Made by a program: the position numbers and the translations under genes. From contig CAZZLN010000003.1 in NCBI GenBank assembly GCA_964654945.1, positions 1-64,000 on the forward strand: 64,000 bases of DNA, read 5' to 3'. Every line of letters starts with the position of its first letter. Position 1 is the stretch's first letter. Source of the DNA: HGM11788 sp964654945 (GTDB lineage Bacteria > Bacillota > Clostridia > Lachnospirales > CAG-274). Positions 18,389 to 28,168 of this stretch are shown here, in pieces. Below the pieces are notes generated by a model that worked only from the letters and a program-made list of their open reading frames with translations, was not told where the DNA came from and did no database searches.

Positions 18389-18417
18389 TTGTGAACCCTC
18401 AATATTTATGGTAAAAT
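18389..18417 (+). promoter_or_regulatory. sigma-A-type promoter of the pectin esterase gene
   Basis: TTGTGA at 18389-18394 and TAAAAT at 18412-18417 are separated by 17 bases. It starts eight bases after the gerAC stop; no terminator lies between them. Confidence 0.6.
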
Positions 18418-18444
18418 AAATATTATATATGGAGGGATTTAATA

Positions 18445-21400
18445 ATGAAACTGAAAAAAATTATGAGTATATTTATTGTGACAGCAATAATTTCAGGCAT
18501 AATGCCATTTAATGCTTTTGCAATACAAAAATCTTTATCTGTTACTGTTGGAAAGGGTGACAGCTATAATTTCAATTCTATTCAGGAGGCTGTTAATTCA
18601 ATAGAAACAGTGCCTACTGAAAAATATCCTGCAACTATTGTTATTGCACCGGGCGTATATGAGGAAGAAGTTATTGTTGACAAGCCTTATATTAAGTTTG
18701 TAAATGAAAGCAAAAATGAAGATGTAGTTATAACTTATGATAAGGCAAACGGACATTCAAACAGTGCCAAAAATTTTGGTACAGACAAAACTGCTACAGT
18801 AACTGTTAATGATACTGCAACAGGATTTGAAGCATATAATATAACATTTGAAAATTCTTATAATATAGGCACTGATAATAAACAAACTCAGGCAGTGGCT
18901 CTTGAAACTATGGCGGATAAAATTATACTTGACAGCTGTAAATTAATAGGCAGACAGGATACACTTTATTTAAAGGGTGCATCTAAGGGACAAAATGTAT
19001 ATGGTTCAGCAAACGATGCAAGAGTATATGTTAAAGATTGTTATATAGAGGGTACAGTTGACTTTATTTTTGGCGATGCAACTGCTTATTTTGATAACTG
19101 TGAATTATATATGGCTGAATATGAAAACGGCGGTCATTTTACTGCACCTAATACTACTTTGTTTAATATAGGTTATGTATTTAACAACTGTAAGCTTACA
19201 ACCTCAGATAAATTTAATCAGGAGGTTATAAACAAAATAGATTTAGGAAGACCATGGCAGTGTGATTTGGCATATCCTAATTCAGGTTCAAATGCTGTTT
19301 ATATAAATTGTACCATGCCTGAATTGTATAATAGTGAAGGCTTTAGTTTATGGGACAGCAATACAATTACAAATAAAGTCAGATTTATGGAATATGGTTC
19401 CAAAACAAATAATGGCACATATATGGATTTGTCACAAAGAGCTGATTTTGTTAAACAGCTTACAGAAGAACAGGCTAAGTATTTTAATGCTTATAATGTA
19501 CTTAAAGGCAGTGATTATTGGAATCCTGCAAATATACGTGGTGATGATGGTCCTTGTGATATTACTCTTAATAGCTATAATGTTTCAATACCAAAAGGTG
19601 AAACCTACGAATTAAAAGCTGTTTCATTGCCGATTGGAAGCAATGATGCAATTAAATATGTTTCCGATAATGAAGCTATAGCTTCTGTAGATGAGAACGG
19701 GGTAATAACTGCTAATACTGATGGTACGGCTGAAATCAGTGCAATACTTTCCACAGGATTAAAAGCTGAAACAATAGTTAATGTAACTGCTCCAAGAACT
19801 GAAATTCCTGAAATTAAAGATATTGGTATTGAAAGCAATAATTCCATTATGGTCGGAAATATAATTAAGGCTGCATATACATATAGTTTAGCCAGTGATA
19901 ACAGCATAGATGCCGCTAAAATAAGATGGTATGCTGTTAAAGATGGAAAGCAGTATCTTATTAAAGAGGGTATTGGTGATAATTTTAAAAGCTATACTGT
20001 TCAGAGCAAAGATATAGGCTATAAAATTAAAATTGAGGTGCTTCCTGCAACTACTACAACCTATGGTGTTTACGGAAATTCAGTTGCATATACAACTGCT
20101 CAGACTGTTTCAACAAATGTTACAGCGCCTGAACAGTTATTAAGAGAAAATTTTGATAATGGAACTGACGGATTTACCGTAAATGGTGTTTGGAATAAAA
20201 TCAGCAATGGTTATAATACATTTGTAACTGCTAAATGCAGCTCTGAAAAACCTGTTTCAATGTTTTATAATGATGGCAACGATTGGGATAATATAAACTT
20301 TGAGGGAAGATTTAGATTTAATCCGGAAGAAAAAGGTCTTGCTTCAGACGGATATTTTAATATTTATTTTAATTATAGCGAAAATTCTTATTACAGATTA
20401 AATCTTGGCAGAGGAAGCAACACAAAGAGCTTAAAACTTTATGTATATAAAAAATCTGCTAATTCTGATGAGGAAGTTTTATTAGCAAGTGATGAAACAA
20501 GTCTTAAAAATAATATTTATCAAAATTCAGGTGAGGATAATCCATATTTTACAATTGGCATAAATAAAAACAACAGCAATATAACAGTTGATTTTAAGCT
20601 TGAAAATGATAATAAAAAGCTTGCATCATTAACTGCCGTAGATGAAAATTACGATATAAAGGGTACTGTAGGCTTTGAAGCAGGCGGATCAGAAAATGTT
20701 GTTCTTATTGACAGTATAAGTGTTGAAAGTTTATCACAAACTAATTCTGAATCTAAAATCAGATTATTCCTTTTAGGTGACTCAACAGCTAAAAACTATG
20801 GTGATGACAACACTATAGGCGGCTGGGGAGAATATCTCGTAAATTATTTTGATGATAATGTAGAAATAATTAATAAAGCAGAGGGCGGAAGAAGTGCCAG
20901 GTCATACCTTAATCAGGGAAGATTAAAAGAGGTTACTGATGAGCTTACACCTGATGATTATGTGTTTGTTCAGTTTGGCACTAATGATCAGAGAACAGAT
21001 GATGCAGCATTTATGGAACACGCAGTAGTATTGGGCACACCTGATGAAAATGGAATTTATCCTACAATTCCTGCCGTAAAAACAAAGACACCTCAAAGAA
21101 TATTTGATTTCTATAAGGATACGGATTATCCTTATGCAGATACCTTCTATCCTTATGAAAGCGGTACTTTCAAATGGTATATGAAGCAGCATATAGATGC
21201 TGTTAAAAACACCGGAGCAACACCTGTGCTTCTTACACCTATGTGCAGAATGTTTTTTGATAAAGACGGTAAAATAACACCTCATTTTGGTGATAATGAT
21301 GGCTATATTTTAGCTATAAGACAGCTTGCTGAAGAAGAAGGCATAATGTGTCTGGATATGTATGAAATTACTAAGAGCCTGTATGAAAGCTATGGTATTT

Positions 21401-22611
21401 TAACAACTCAGGGACTTCATAATATTAAGAGTGACGGTACAATTGACCTTACTCATTATAACAAATTTGGTGCAAATCTTATAGCAAGCAAAATGGCAGA
21501 TGATATTAAAGCAAATACAAATCTGCCTTTATCAAGCCATATTATTAATTCAACAGTTACAGTTGAAAGAACTACGGATTTGAAGTCTGCTAATTTATTT
21601 GTTGTTGGCGGCACTGCTGCTGCAGGAGGTAATTCTGATACAGATTATGCTGTAGATACTGATGGCTTTGGAAACTATTTGCAGAAATATTTGAATAATA
21701 AAATAACTGTTAAAAATATGTCTGTTCCAAAGGCTACTGCCAAATCCTATGCTGACACACCGGAATACAAAAGCCTTATGGCTGACGTAGGCGAAGGCGA
21801 TTATGTTATTTTAAGCTTTGGTAATGATGATGGTAAATTTGCAGGTGATTCCTATTCAACAGGCACTGTTAATGACAAGGGGTCTTTTGCATATTATATG
21901 TATAATAATTATATTGCACCTTTAAAAGAAAAAAATGTAATTATTATTGCACTTACACCATTTGCAGACAGAAATTACAGCGACGGTGATTTTATAAAAG
22001 AAACAAATGAGCTTACTGATATAGTTACTCAGCTTGTGGTTGATAATGGTTTATATTTTGTCAATATGTTTGAAGTATCATCAGATATTTACAGTACAAT
22101 GGGTGCAGAGGGCAGCAAGGTTATAAATGCTGTTGACAGAAAAAACGGTATTTTAAATGATACATATTCAGGTTTTGGTGCTGACTTATTTGCTAAGAAA
22201 ATATTAACAAATTTAAAGCAGTCTTCAATTTCATTAAAAGATTATATATTGGATAACAGCTTAAATTCGTCATCAAATATGACCAGAGCTGACTTTGTGT
22301 ATATGGCTATGGATGCTGCAGGCATTACAGGAAATACTGAATTAAATTTTGATGATGTTACAAAAGGTAAATATTATTATGATGCAATTTCAGCAGCAAA
22401 AGCAAAGAACCTTATATCATCTGATAATAATTTATTCAGACCTGAAGAAACTTTAACAGATGATTTAGTTAAATCACTTACACAAAATATACTTACATAT
22501 TTGTCTGTAAACGGCAATCTTGAGGATGTATATAATCTTACAAACGGTGAGATTTCTCCGGAGATTGGCATATGGGCAATAGATAGATTATACGAGGAGT
22601 TAAACAAATAA
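18445..22611 (+). CDS. multimodular secreted pectin esterase: CE8 methylesterase, SGNH/CE12-type acetylesterase, degenerate SGNH, SLH-like tail
   Basis: Modules of this 1388-residue protein: signal peptide (1-26); pectin methylesterase CE8 (about 30-350) with GRQDTL Asp172, GTVDFIFG Asp206 and GRPW Arg269; Big_2-like Ig domain (about 370-450) and a further Ig-like domain (to about 555); a concanavalin-like beta domain (about 565-755); an SGNH esterase resembling rhamnogalacturonan acetylesterases (about 770-1030) with Ser780 in GDS, GTND, and Asp1001/His1004; a second SGNH-like domain (about 1045-1265) with Thr1057 instead of Ser and no DxxH; and a C-terminal SLH-like region (about 1275-1388). 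It should remove methyl and acetyl groups from pectin at the cell surface, opening it to pectate lyase. It has its own promoter; xth follows after one base. Confidence 0.88.
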   Translation: MKLKKIMSIFIVTAIISGIMPFNAFAIQKSLSVTVGKGDSYNFNSIQEAVNSIETVPTEKYPATIVIAPGVYEEEVIVDKPYIKFVNESKNEDVVITYDKANGHSNSAKNFGTDKTATVTVNDTATGFEAYNITFENSYNIGTDNKQTQAVALETMADKIILDSCKLIGRQDTLYLKGASKGQNVYGSANDARVYVKDCYIEGTVDFIFGDATAYFDNCELYMAEYENGGHFTAPNTTLFNIGYVFNNCKLTTSDKFNQEVINKIDLGRPWQCDLAYPNSGSNAVYINCTMPELYNSEGFSLWDSNTITNKVRFMEYGSKTNNGTYMDLSQRADFVKQLTEEQAKYFNAYNVLKGSDYWNPANIRGDDGPCDITLNSYNVSIPKGETYELKAVSLPIGSNDAIKYVSDNEAIASVDENGVITANTDGTAEISAILSTGLKAETIVNVTAPRTEIPEIKDIGIESNNSIMVGNIIKAAYTYSLASDNSIDAAKIRWYAVKDGKQYLIKEGIGDNFKSYTVQSKDIGYKIKIEVLPATTTTYGVYGNSVAYTTAQTVSTNVTAPEQLLRENFDNGTDGFTVNGVWNKISNGYNTFVTAKCSSEKPVSMFYNDGNDWDNINFEGRFRFNPEEKGLASDGYFNIYFNYSENSYYRLNLGRGSNTKSLKLYVYKKSANSDEEVLLASDETSLKNNIYQNSGEDNPYFTIGINKNNSNITVDFKLENDNKKLASLTAVDENYDIKGTVGFEAGGSENVVLIDSISVESLSQTNSESKIRLFLLGDSTAKNYGDDNTIGGWGEYLVNYFDDNVEIINKAEGGRSARSYLNQGRLKEVTDELTPDDYVFVQFGTNDQRTDDAAFMEHAVVLGTPDENGIYPTIPAVKTKTPQRIFDFYKDTDYPYADTFYPYESGTFKWYMKQHIDAVKNTGATPVLLTPMCRMFFDKDGKITPHFGDNDGYILAIRQLAEEEGIMCLDMYEITKSLYESYGILTTQGLHNIKSDGTIDLTHYNKFGANLIASKMADDIKANTNLPLSSHIINSTVTVERTTDLKSANLFVVGGTAAAGGNSDTDYAVDTDGFGNYLQKYLNNKITVKNMSVPKATAKSYADTPEYKSLMADVGEGDYVILSFGNDDGKFAGDSYSTGTVNDKGSFAYYMYNNYIAPLKEKNVIIIALTPFADRNYSDGDFIKETNELTDIVTQLVVDNGLYFVNMFEVSSDIYSTMGAEGSKVINAVDRKNGILNDTYSGFGADLFAKKILTNLKQSSISLKDYILDNSLNSSSNMTRADFVYMAMDAAGITGNTELNFDDVTKGKYYYDAISAAKAKNLISSDNNLFRPEETLTDDLVKSLTQNILTYLSVNGNLEDVYNLTNGEISPEIGIWAIDRLYEELNK

Positions 22612-22612
22612 T

Positions 22613-23365
22613 ATGAAATTTATTTCTTGGAATGTAAATGGCTTACGAGCTTGTGTAGGCAAAAATTTTAAAGAATTTTTTAATGATATTGATGCGGATA
22701 TTTTTTCTGTTCAGGAAACAAAACTTCAGGAGGGGCAAATTGATTTTGCCCCCGACGGATATTATTGTTATTGGAATTATGCTGAAAAGAAAGGCTATTC
22801 AGGCGTTGCCGTATTTACAAAAACAAAGCCGTTATCAGTAAGCTATGGTATCAGTATTGAAAAACACGATAAAGAGGGCAGAGTTATTACTCTTGAATTT
22901 GAAGATTTCTATTATGTAACCTGCTATACTCCTAATTCTCAAAACGAGCTTGCAAGGCTTGATTATAGAATGGAATGGGAAAATGATTTCAGAGAATATT
23001 TAAAATCTCTTGATGAAAAAAAGCCAGTAATATTATGCGGTGACTTAAATGTTGCACACAATGAAATTGATTTAAAAAATCCTAAAACAAATAGAAAAAA
23101 TGCAGGTTTTACAGATGAAGAACGTCAGCAGATGACAAATCTTTTAGACAGTGGATTTATTGATACCTTCAGATATTTCTATCCTGATAAAGAGGGAATA
23201 TACAGCTGGTGGAGTTACAGATTTAAAGCAAGAGAAAAGAATGCAGGCTGGCGTATTGACTACTATATTGTAAGCAGCAAATTAAAAGACAGACTTGTGT
23301 CTGCTCATATTCATACTGATATTTTTGGCTCTGACCATTGTCCTGTGGAATTAATAATTAAATAG
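22613..23365 (+). CDS. xth: exodeoxyribonuclease III
   Basis: The 250-residue enzyme has the full ExoIII/AP-endonuclease pattern: MKFISWNVNGLRAC start, VQETKLQ, GDLNVAHNEIDL and the closing GSDHCPV with the catalytic Asp-His. It cleaves DNA at abasic sites and removes 3' blocks in base-excision repair. It starts one base after the esterase stop, with CGAGGAG inside that gene as ribosome binding site, so it can be expressed by read-through from 18389. Confidence 0.97.
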   Translation: MKFISWNVNGLRACVGKNFKEFFNDIDADIFSVQETKLQEGQIDFAPDGYYCYWNYAEKKGYSGVAVFTKTKPLSVSYGISIEKHDKEGRVITLEFEDFYYVTCYTPNSQNELARLDYRMEWENDFREYLKSLDEKKPVILCGDLNVAHNEIDLKNPKTNRKNAGFTDEERQQMTNLLDSGFIDTFRYFYPDKEGIYSWWSYRFKAREKNAGWRIDYYIVSSKLKDRLVSAHIHTDIFGSDHCPVELIIK

Positions 23366-23377
23366 GAGAGATATGTT

Positions 23378-23686
23378 GTGCATAAAAAAATCAGTGCAGC
23401 TGAGGCTAAAAAAATAATTGACGAAAATAATAATATTTATATTGTAGACGTAAGAGAAGAAGATGAGCTTTTTGAGGGTTATATTGAAAATTCAGTTTTA
23501 ATTCCCCTTGATACAATTTCATCAGTTGCAGAAAATATAATTCCCGATAAAAACAGAAAGGTTCTTGTATATTGCAGAAGCGGAAGAAGAAGTGCTATTG
23601 CAGTCAGGGAGCTGGAAAAATTGGGATATAAGGATATTATTGATTTTGGCGGTATTATGGATTGGCCCTTTGAAAAAATATTATAA
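23378..23686 (+). CDS. single-domain rhodanese-like protein
   Basis: The 102-residue protein is one rhodanese domain with the active-site loop CRSGRRS (Cys66). Such proteins carry persulfide sulfur; the specific acceptor is unknown. The start is GTG 23378, preceded by AGGAGAG. It sits 12 bases after xth and ends at a strong hairpin, closing the operon. Confidence 0.92.
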   Translation: MHKKISAAEAKKIIDENNNIYIVDVREEDELFEGYIENSVLIPLDTISSVAENIIPDKNRKVLVYCRSGRRSAIAVRELEKLGYKDIIDFGGIMDWPFEKIL

Positions 23687-23690
23687 TTTT

Positions 23691-23732
23691 ATCCGAAACT
23701 GCTGATAACAATTTCAGCAGTTTCGGATATTT
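23691..23732 (+). terminator. strong terminator between convergent genes
   Basis: A perfect 15-bp stem (23691-23705 with 23714-23728, 8-base loop) is followed by T-rich sequence on the plus strand. It separates the rhodanese gene from the convergent ABC transporter genes. Confidence 0.85.
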
Positions 23733-24481
23733 TATTTGTTTTCAACCTTATTAAGAAATGCTTTTATTCTGTCTGTTTTTGGGTTATTAAGTACTTCATC
23801 GGGTGTGCCAAAATCACCCACATATCCGTCATCAAGGAATAAAATTTTATTTGCTACCTCTGATGCAAAACCTATTTCGTGAGTTACAATAAGCATTGTG
23901 TTGCCCTCATTGGCCAAATCTCTTATAACCTTTAACACCTCTCCGGTAAGCTCAGGGTCAAGAGCTGAAGTAGGTTCATCAAAAAGAATAATATCAGGCT
24001 CTCTCATTAATGCTCTGGCAATTGCAACTCTCTGTTTCTGACCTCCTGAGAGGGTAGACGGCATAACGTCAATTTTTTCTGAAAGTCCTACCTTTGCAAG
24101 GGTTTCTTCTGCTTTTTTGTTTATATTTTCTTTACTGTCCTGTTTTCTTAATTCAGGTGCAAGAGTGAGATTTTTTCTTATATCCTTATGAGGAAAAAGA
24201 TTAAAGTGCTGAAATACCATACCCATTTTAGATATTATATTTCTTATTTCTTTATTTGATGGATAAATTCCGCCTTTTACAAGATATTCACCCTCAATTA
24301 TTATATCCCCGCCATCGACTTTCTCAAGGTCTATAAGGCTTCTTAAAAATGTGGATTTACCGGAGCCGGATGGACCGAGTATAGCAATAACATCACCCTT
24401 TTCAACAGTTAAATTTATATCCTTTAATACCTCTAAATCTCCAAAGCTCTTTTTTAAATTTTTTACTTCTATTACCGCCAT
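23732..24481 (-). CDS. polar amino-acid ABC transporter ATP-binding protein
   Basis: The 249-residue protein is a GlnQ-type ATPase: Walker A GPSGSGKST (about residue 33), Q-loop at MVFQHFNLFPH, signature LSGGQKQR, Walker B with DEPTSALDPE and the H-loop VTHE. It powers uptake of an amino acid such as glutamine or cystine with the permease and binding protein encoded just upstream on the same strand. It starts 11 bases after the permease gene, with an AGGAGG site. Confidence 0.95.
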   Translation of the reverse strand: MAVIEVKNLKKSFGDLEVLKDINLTVEKGDVIAILGPSGSGKSTFLRSLIDLEKVDGGDIIIEGEYLVKGGIYPSNKEIRNIISKMGMVFQHFNLFPHKDIRKNLTLAPELRKQDSKENINKKAEETLAKVGLSEKIDVMPSTLSGGQKQRVAIARALMREPDIILFDEPTSALDPELTGEVLKVIRDLANEGNTMLIVTHEIGFASEVANKILFLDDGYVGDFGTPDEVLNNPKTDRIKAFLNKVENK

Positions 24482-24492
24482 AATAAAACCTC

Positions 24493-25257
24493 CTAGAATG
24501 AAAATTTATTTTCAAGTTTCTTAAAAATAAATATTAAAATATAGCTTATAACAAGATAGAATGCAGCTGCAACAATAAATACACTAATGTCGGTAGTTCT
24601 GTTTACAATAGTTGTTGTAACTTTTAGTAAGTCGGTTAAGCCTATAGAGGTTATAAGTGCAGTATCCTTTAAAAGAATAATGGTTTCATTTGAAACACCG
24701 GGAAGAGCAATCCTGAACATTTGAGGCATAATAATTTTTATTTTAGTTTGCAGAGGAGTAAGACCCAAAACCTTTGATGCCTCATACTGACCATTATCTA
24801 CTGCCAAAAGACCGCCTCTAAAGACTTCAGCATAATAAGCGGCATAATTTAATGCAAAGGCAATTGCACCTGCTGTAAATCTGTCAAATGTAACATATTT
24901 TCCTATATATGGCATATAAGGCAAACCAAAATATACAAAGAAAATCTGAAGCAGAAGTGGAGTACCTCTCATTATATGTATAAATCCTGCAATTATCATA
25001 GCAACAATATCTAATAGAAATGACTTGATTATAAATATTGCAGATGGTAATTTATAATGCCGGTTATTTACTTTTTTGTATAATATTTTAAAAATCTGGG
25101 TAAGTTTTAAACATTTGGAATTTATATTTCTTACAAAACATATAATTAATCCCAAAGGTATTGAAAATATAATTGTTACTGCAAATAATTCAAGAGTTAA
25201 CTTAAATCCCTCAAGCATTAAATATATAATATCCATAAGCCAAGATATAAAGTTCAC
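24493..25257 (-). CDS. polar amino-acid ABC transporter permease
   Basis: The 254-residue membrane protein belongs to the HisM/GlnP family. It has the family segments GTPLLLQIFFVYFGLP and the EAA loop EVFRGGLLAVDNGQYEASKVLGL (about 20 residues). An insertion of about 35 hydrophilic residues (about 45-80) between the first two membrane segments is somewhat longer than usual. The start is GTG 25257, behind AAGGAAG. A hairpin separates it from the binding-protein gene. Confidence 0.93.
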   Translation of the reverse strand: MNFISWLMDIIYLMLEGFKLTLELFAVTIIFSIPLGLIICFVRNINSKCLKLTQIFKILYKKVNNRHYKLPSAIFIIKSFLLDIVAMIIAGFIHIMRGTPLLLQIFFVYFGLPYMPYIGKYVTFDRFTAGAIAFALNYAAYYAEVFRGGLLAVDNGQYEASKVLGLTPLQTKIKIIMPQMFRIALPGVSNETIILLKDTALITSIGLTDLLKVTTTIVNRTTDISVFIVAAAFYLVISYILIFIFKKLENKFSF

Positions 25258-25285
25258 AATAAATTCACTTCCTTTTCATATAAAA

Positions 25286-25310
25286 TAAAGGGTCTTTTAA
25301 AGACCCTTTA
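25286..25310 (-). terminator. attenuating hairpin between binding-protein and permease genes
   Basis: A perfect 12-bp inverted repeat with a one-base centre lies at 25286-25310. On the minus strand it is followed by TTATTTTA, so it can act as a partial terminator. This would give more binding protein than permease and ATPase, a common arrangement in ABC operons. Confidence 0.65.
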
Positions 25311-25321
25311 TAGACTTAAAA

Positions 25322-26161
25322 TTATTTTACTACTATATCTTCGCCAAACCACTTTTTTGAAATTTCAGCAGAAGTGCCGTCTGCATTCATTTCATCAAGT
25401 GCAGCCTGAAGCTTTTCGATTAATTCGGTGTTGCCTTTCTTAGCAGCAATACCATACTGTTCAGAATTAAAGCTTTCATCAAGTGCCACTAATTTAGCAT
25501 CAGGATTTTCAGCAATGTAATATTTTGCAACGACTTCATCGGCAACGACTGCATCAACTCTGCCAATTTTTAAATCTTCAAATGCTAAAACATTTGTGTC
25601 ATAAGTAGGCATTGAAGCAAATTTGCTATGTATTTCATCATTTTCAACTGCTGACTGAGCAGAAGAACCATCCTGAATACCAACATTCTTGCCTTCAAGG
25701 TCAGCCTTTGTGCTTATGTCTGAACCTTCAGGAACAATAACAATCATTCTGTTATCAAGATAAGGCTTTGTAAATTCAAAAGTCTGTAATCTTTCTTCAT
25801 CAATTGAAAAACCGTTCCAAATTAAATCAATTTTTCCTGATTCGATTTCAAGCTCCTTGCTGTCCCAGTCAATAGGCTGAAATTCAATTTCTACACCCAT
25901 TCTCTCTGCAGCAGCCTTTGCAAGGTCAATATCAAAACCGACGATTTCGTTATTTTCATCTCTAAATCCCATAGGTGGGAACTGGTCATCAAGACCCACA
26001 ATGATTTTTTCAGCTGATTCAGTAGTTCCGGCTGATTCATCAGCTTCTGCAGCCTCGGTTGCCTCAGTAGTTTCTGTAGTTTCTGTGGACACTGTATTGC
26101 CACAGCCAACGATACCAAAAAGCATCATAGATGCTAAGAAAAAACTTAAAAATTTTTTCAT
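25322..26161 (-). CDS. polar amino-acid-binding lipoprotein of the ABC transporter
   Basis: The 279-residue protein has a lipoprotein signal with GIVGC (Cys20), a Thr/Glu/Ala-rich tether (about 21-50) and a family 3 solute-binding domain: IIVGLDDQFPPMGFRDENN, GFDIDLAKAAAERMGVEIEF and the DLIWNGFSIDEERLQ segment (each part of the amino-acid-binding cleft). It captures the amino acid outside the cell. It is the first gene of its operon; the promoter lies at 26198-26226. Confidence 0.95.
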   Translation of the reverse strand: MKKFLSFFLASMMLFGIVGCGNTVSTETTETTEATEAAEADESAGTTESAEKIIVGLDDQFPPMGFRDENNEIVGFDIDLAKAAAERMGVEIEFQPIDWDSKELEIESGKIDLIWNGFSIDEERLQTFEFTKPYLDNRMIVIVPEGSDISTKADLEGKNVGIQDGSSAQSAVENDEIHSKFASMPTYDTNVLAFEDLKIGRVDAVVADEVVAKYYIAENPDAKLVALDESFNSEQYGIAAKKGNTELIEKLQAALDEMNADGTSAEISKKWFGEDIVVK

Positions 26162-26197
26162 AAAAATTTCCTCCTAAATTCAATTTATTATATTATT

Positions 26198-26226
26198 ACT
26201 TTAACACATTACAGTGTTAATTTCAA
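26198..26226 (-). promoter_or_regulatory. promoter of the amino-acid ABC operon with a palindromic operator in the spacer
   Basis: On the minus strand TTGAAA (26226-26221) and TAAAGT (26203-26198) are 17 bases apart. The spacer coincides with the palindrome TTAACAC-N6-GTGTTAA (26201-26220), a good candidate for a repressor site. The regulator is not identified. Confidence 0.6.
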
Positions 26227-26256
26227 TAATAATTTTATAAAGATTTAACATTTTTA

Positions 26257-28014
26257 TTATAATCTCTTAATATTATTTATAAAATCTTCAGATGGAGTTA
26301 CATAGGCGGTTTTATTTGTTTCATAAATTACCATACCGGGTTTTGCACCATTTGGCTTTTTGACATTCTTTTTTTCTGTATAGTCAACAGGCACAAGAGC
26401 CGATTCTCTTGCTTTGCTGAAATATGCAGCAAGATTAACAGCTTCATTTAATGTAGAGTCCGGCACTTCTCTTCCTTCAGTGACTATAACAACATGAGAG
26501 CCCGGAATTATTTTTGTATGAAGCCATATATCTCTGCTTCTTGCAAATTTAAGAGTAAGCTCGTCGTTTTGAACATTGTTTTTGCCAACAAAAATATCAA
26601 AACCATCAGAGGATACAAAGTGCATAGGCTTAGACCTTTTCTGTGATTTTTTCTGACTGGCGTTTTTTGATTTTTTAATATATCCGCTTTCTCTAAGCTC
26701 ACTCCTGATTTCTTTTATATCCTGCTCATCAGTACAATTAGACACAGATATAAACACACCCTCGAGATAATTTAGCTCATCATCATTTGATTTAATCTGT
26801 TCCTTTAAGGCTTCAAAGGTTCTTTTTGCTTTATTATATAGTTTAAAATATTTTTGTGCGTTCTCAGATGGTGTCAAATCTCCCTCAAGGGATATTGTTA
26901 CATTTTCCGTATTTTCGCTGTAAAAATTAGGCAGTGTAATTGAGGTCATTCCCTTTTTAATGCTGTATATATTAGCAGTAAGAAGTTCTCCGTATAATCT
27001 TAGTTCTTCTCTGTTTTCAATATTTTTTAAGGTCTGAATTTGTATTTCTTTTTTTCTGACACATCTTTCTATATTTTGAGATATTAAGTGTTTTAAATCT
27101 TGGGTTTTTTGATTTATTCTGTAGCTTAAATCTTTGGTTTTATAATATTTTTCAACTAACTCTGACATAGAATCAAATTTTTCTTTTTCATAAGAAACAA
27201 ATTGAGTCATTTCAAAAGGCGAAAAATCAATAAGCTTTTTGCCGTTTTTTATAAGCTCAGGCGAAAAATTGTTATTTTTAATATCTTCAACTAAATCATA
27301 AAACTTAGAATATAGCAGTCTAATTTTATCATTTGGTATTATTTCAGGCACATCAGATGGGCTGATTTCTGCCCTAACACATAGCTCTGAAGCTATAACG
27401 GGACTTATGCCATTGTAGCTTTGATATATAATGTTTTGAATTTTTTTAGTTTTATTACTGTTTATGCTGTCATAAAAATTATTTACATCAATATTAAGTG
27501 TATCTATTTTATTTTGTTCAGGCGGAAGAGAATATTCTTTTCCCGGCAGCACCTCTCTGACAGAGCTTTTATCATGACTGATATGTTTAGCTGAATCCAA
27601 AATAATATTGTTTTCATCAACAAGAATAATATTGCTGTGTCTGCCCATTATTTCAAGAACAAGCTTTTTTACAGAATAGTCGCCCATTTCGTTAAGACTT
27701 TCTATATATATATTAAGTATTCTGTCAAAATTTATCTGCTCAAGCTTTATTATTTTACCGCTTTGAAGATGCTTTCTTAAGACCATACAAAAAAGTGGCG
27801 GATTTGCGGGATTGTTTTTTGCTATATTTGTAATATGAAATTTAGGATTAGATGGATTTGCTGTAAGCAAAAGCTTAAGGCTTGTGCCAAAACATCTTAT
27901 TACTAAAATTATTTCATCATTTTCAGGCTGATATATTTTATCTATTCTTCCACCCAGTATTTTATTTTCAAGTTCATTTTTTAATGCTGCTATGGTAATG
28001 CCGTCAAAGGCCAT
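26257..28014 (-). CDS. rqcH: ribosome quality-control protein RqcH (NFACT family, formerly FbpA)
   Basis: The 585-residue protein has an NFACT-N domain (start MAFDGITIAALKNEL), a central coiled-coil (about 290-440) and a C-terminal NFACT-R domain with DIWLHTKIIPGSHVVI. RqcH binds obstructed 50S subunits and adds C-terminal alanine tails to stalled chains; older annotations call it fibronectin-binding protein. ATG 28014 is chosen because TTGGAGG lies directly upstream; the in-frame TTG at 28029 is part of that site. It is monocistronic and divergent from yicC. Confidence 0.95.
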   Translation of the reverse strand: MAFDGITIAALKNELENKILGGRIDKIYQPENDEIILVIRCFGTSLKLLLTANPSNPKFHITNIAKNNPANPPLFCMVLRKHLQSGKIIKLEQINFDRILNIYIESLNEMGDYSVKKLVLEIMGRHSNIILVDENNIILDSAKHISHDKSSVREVLPGKEYSLPPEQNKIDTLNIDVNNFYDSINSNKTKKIQNIIYQSYNGISPVIASELCVRAEISPSDVPEIIPNDKIRLLYSKFYDLVEDIKNNNFSPELIKNGKKLIDFSPFEMTQFVSYEKEKFDSMSELVEKYYKTKDLSYRINQKTQDLKHLISQNIERCVRKKEIQIQTLKNIENREELRLYGELLTANIYSIKKGMTSITLPNFYSENTENVTISLEGDLTPSENAQKYFKLYNKAKRTFEALKEQIKSNDDELNYLEGVFISVSNCTDEQDIKEIRSELRESGYIKKSKNASQKKSQKRSKPMHFVSSDGFDIFVGKNNVQNDELTLKFARSRDIWLHTKIIPGSHVVIVTEGREVPDSTLNEAVNLAAYFSKARESALVPVDYTEKKNVKKPNGAKPGMVIYETNKTAYVTPSEDFINNIKRL

Positions 28015-28168
28015 TTTTGTTTCCTCCAATTATTATTGATATATAGAGATTATATCCCAAAAGAAATTATTTTTCAATTAATTTATAAAATTTAAAAAAA
28101 ATACTTTAATTTTTGCACTAAATAATGTATAATTAATTAATTAGTATGTAATAAAGAGGTATTGGCTT

